A DNA stretch of 64,000 nt from Agrococcus sp. ARC_14 (GTDB lineage: Bacteria > Actinomycetota > Actinomycetes > Actinomycetales > Microbacteriaceae), in contig NZ_JAKUDO010000001.1 in NCBI RefSeq assembly GCF_022436485.1, positions 2,418,001-2,482,000 of the forward strand, written 5' to 3'. The notes below the pieces were generated by a model. It was not told the DNA's origin and did no database searches. It was given only the letters and a program-made list of their open reading frames with translations. The position numbers and the translations under genes were made by a program. Below are positions 60,725-64,000 of this stretch, in pieces; position 1 is the first letter of the stretch; every line of letters starts with the position of its first letter.

Positions 60725-60725
<1 letters not shown>
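60465..60725 (-). CDS. atpC: ATP synthase F1 subunit epsilon
   Basis: 86 residues, consisting of the N-terminal beta-sandwich (LTVSIVSAAEEVWSGEAS, ILRGHEPVLAVL). The C-terminal two-helix domain that brakes the motor in E. coli (139 residues) is missing, as in several actinobacteria. The start was set at the ATG that shares a base with the atpD stop. Confidence 0.93.
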
Positions 60726-62206
<1,481 letters not shown>

Positions 62207-63091
62207 CTACTTCGCCGAGGCGAGGGCGTCCGCGCCGCCCACGATCTCGGAGATCTGCGTCGTGATCTCGGCCTGACGCGCGTTGTTGCGCAGGCGGGTG
62301 TAGTCGGTGATGAGCTTGTCGGCATTGTCGGAAGCCGACTTCATCGCCTTCTGCGTGGCGGCCTGCTTGGAAGCAGCCGATTGCAGCAGCGCATTGAAGA
62401 TGCGGCTCTCGACGTAGACCGGCAGCAGGGCGTCGAGCACGCGAGCGGGCTCGGGCTCGAACTCGTACAGCGGGAGGTGCTCGGCGGTGCCGGCGTCCTC
62501 CGCCTCCACGATCTCGAGCGGCAGCAGCCGGACCGTCGTCGGATCCTGCGTCATCATGCTGACGAAGCGGTTGTAGACGACGTGGATCTCGTCGACCTGC
62601 TCTGAGACATACGCCTCGAGCACGGCCTCCGCGATCTCCTGCGCGACCTCGGGCGTCGGGACATCAGAGATGCCCGTCCACTCCTTGATGTAGGGGCGCT
62701 GGCGGAACTTGAAGTAGCCGACGGCCTTGTTGCCGATCAGGTAGTGATCGACCTCCTTGCCCTCGGACTCGAGCTTCGCCCGCAGCTCGCCCACCTCGCG
62801 GATGATCTGCGAGTTGAACGCGCCGGCCAGGCCGCGGTCGCTCGTCAGCACGACGATCGCCGCCCGCTTGAGCTCGTCTCGCTCGACCGTGAGCGGGTGC
62901 GCCTCGTTCGAGTACGTCGCCACCGCGCTCACGGCGCGCGTGAGCGCCCTGGCGTAGGGGTTCGACGCCTTGACGCGCACGAGCGCCTTCTGGATGCGCG
63001 ATGCAGCGATGAGCTCCATCGCCTTCGTGATCTTCTTGGTCGACTGCGCAGACTTGATCTTCTGCGTGTAGACCCGGAGCTGGGCTCCCAT
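62207..63091 (-). CDS. atpG: ATP synthase F1 subunit gamma
   Basis: 294 residues forming the central rotor shaft. The N-terminal coiled-coil helix ([26 protein letters not shown]) and C-terminal helix ([23 protein letters not shown]) are typical, as is [17 protein letters not shown] in the middle. It starts 20 bases after the atpA stop. Confidence 0.96.
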   Translation of the reverse strand: MGAQLRVYTQKIKSAQSTKKITKAMELIAASRIQKALVRVKASNPYARALTRAVSAVATYSNEAHPLTVERDELKRAAIVVLTSDRGLAGAFNSQIIREVGELRAKLESEGKEVDHYLIGNKAVGYFKFRQRPYIKEWTGISDVPTPEVAQEIAEAVLEAYVSEQVDEIHVVYNRFVSMMTQDPTTVRLLPLEIVEAEDAGTAEHLPLYEFEPEPARVLDALLPVYVESRIFNALLQSAASKQAATQKAMKSASDNADKLITDYTRLRNNARQAEITTQISEIVGGADALASAK

Positions 63092-63111
63092 TTCGCCTCC
63101 TCAGCGACCGA

Positions 63112-64000
63112 TCAGCGACGGCCCTTGACGATCTGCTCCTGGTTGACATCCTCGAGCATCGGGTTGTTCGACTCGGTTCCCGGGTCGGTGATGCTGGACG
63201 ATGCCTTGCCCTGCCAGTTGGCGGCGAACGCGTCGACCTCGGACTCGAGCTGAGCCTTCGTCTCGTCGTCCAGCTTGCTGGCGTCGCGGATCGTGGTGAG
63301 CAGCGTGCTGTTGTTGCGCAGGTGCTCGAGGAGCTCCGACTCGAACTGCAGCACCTGGCTGACCTCGACGTCGTCGAACTTGCCGTTGGTGCCGGCCCAG
63401 ATCGAGACGACCTGCTCCTCCACCGGGTACGGCGAGTACTGCGGCTGCTTCAGCAGCTCGGTGAGACGGGCGCCTCGGGCGAGCTGACGGCGCGAGGTGG
63501 CGTCGAGGTCGGACGCGAACATCGCGAAGGCCTCGAGCGAGCGGTACTGGGCGAGCTCGAGCTTGAGCGTGCCGGAGACCGACTTGATCGACTTCACCTG
63601 TGCGTCGCCGCCGACTCGCGAGACCGAGATGCCGACGTCGACAGCGGGGCGCTGGTTGGCGTTGAACAGGTCGGACTGCAGGAAGATCTGGCCGTCGGTG
63701 ATCGAGATCACGTTGGTCGGGATGTAGGCCGAGACGTCGTTGGCCTTCGTCTCGATGATCGGCAGACCCGTCATCGATCCGGCGCCGAGCTCATCCGAGA
63801 GCTTCGCGCAGCGCTCGAGCAGACGCGAGTGCAGGTAGAAGACGTCGCCCGGGTATGCCTCGCGGCCCGGCGGGCGGCGCAGCAGCAGCGAGACGGCGCG
63901 GTAGGCCTCTGCCTGCTTCGACAGGTCGTCGAAGATGATCAGGACGTGCTTGCCCTCGTACATCCAGTGCTGGCCGATGGCCGAGCCCGTGTACGGAGCG
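63112..64000 (-). CDS. atpA: ATP synthase F1 subunit alpha (3' part only)
   Basis: The C-terminal about 296 residues of the alpha subunit; the 5' end lies beyond base 64000 and the frame stays open to the edge ([12 protein letters not shown] continues into [17 protein letters not shown]). Conserved [26 protein letters not shown] and [14 protein letters not shown] are visible. Any ATG inside the window is an internal Met, not the start. Confidence 0.97.
   Translation of the reverse strand, partial: APYTGSAIGQHWMYEGKHVLIIFDDLSKQAEAYRAVSLLLRRPPGREAYPGDVFYLHSRLLERCAKLSDELGAGSMTGLPIIETKANDVSAYIPTNVISITDGQIFLQSDLFNANQRPAVDVGISVSRVGGDAQVKSIKSVSGTLKLELAQYRSLEAFAMFASDLDATSRRQLARGARLTELLKQPQYSPYPVEEQVVSIWAGTNGKFDDVEVSQVLQFESELLEHLRNNSTLLTTIRDASKLDDETKAQLESEVDAFAANWQGKASSSITDPGTESNNPMLEDVNQEQIVKGRR

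Overview
The window is a chromosomal segment from a high-GC actinobacterium. The gene content, a strong TANNNT -10 signature directly in front of many start codons, and the codon and amino-acid bias fit the Microbacteriaceae; an Agrococcus-like genus is my guess but cannot be proven from the sequence. Almost everything is chromosomal: no tRNA, rRNA, CRISPR array, transposase or phage gene was found, and no gene-free stretch exceeds about 220 bases.

Layout, left to right. (1) 1-5143: the 3' end of an M20 peptidase gene faces a leftward cluster deoC - aldehyde dehydrogenase - short aldehyde dehydrogenase-like gene - CDF metal transporter. (2) 5271-12115: ribF and two small membrane proteins behind truB, a divergent panE-like reductase, a uridine-kinase-like P-loop gene, a DUF418 membrane protein and a MutY-type glycosylase. 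(3) 12295-20883: an RNB exoribonuclease, then the leftward translation/transcription block proS - nusA - ylxR - infB - rbfA plus a small lipoprotein. (4) 20900-26033: a MoxR - DUF58 - small membrane protein - VWA - VWA - TPR-like cluster of the aerotolerance (Bat) type. (5) 26177-32816: an MFS exporter and the isoprenoid/protease genes ispG, rip and dxr, interrupted by two rightward genes (RNase HI fused to a DUF4440-like domain; a secreted lysozyme-like protein). (6) 32813-35818: OsmC, gabT, ald.

(7) 35819-52057 is the most unusual part: a leftward run of DUF4192 protein - PP2C phosphatase - membrane Ser/Thr kinase - 1907-residue secreted beta-propeller/Ig/FN3 protein - MoxR ATPase - DUF58 protein - membrane transglutaminase-like protein with its catalytic Cys and His apparently replaced - EccC/FtsK-like ATPase. 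Most junctions overlap by 1 or 4 bases, so the middle six genes look like one translationally coupled unit. I read this as a phospho-regulated machine that builds, exports or anchors a giant envelope protein, related to type VII secretion-like loci but without a visible WXG100 substrate. (8) 52193-60468: a CopB-type copper ATPase behind a CsoR-like operator, a gamma-glutamyltranspeptidase-like enzyme, two tandem LCP-family lipoproteins, an aldo/keto reductase, a TfoX-N protein and YaaA. (9) 60465-64000: the ATP synthase genes atpC, atpD, atpG and the 3' part of atpA.

Two kinds of intergenic repeat are visible: a 91-92 bp element with perfect 13-15 bp terminal inverted repeats (two copies) and a REP-like palindrome (four copies). 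Many genes appear to be transcribed as leaderless mRNAs.
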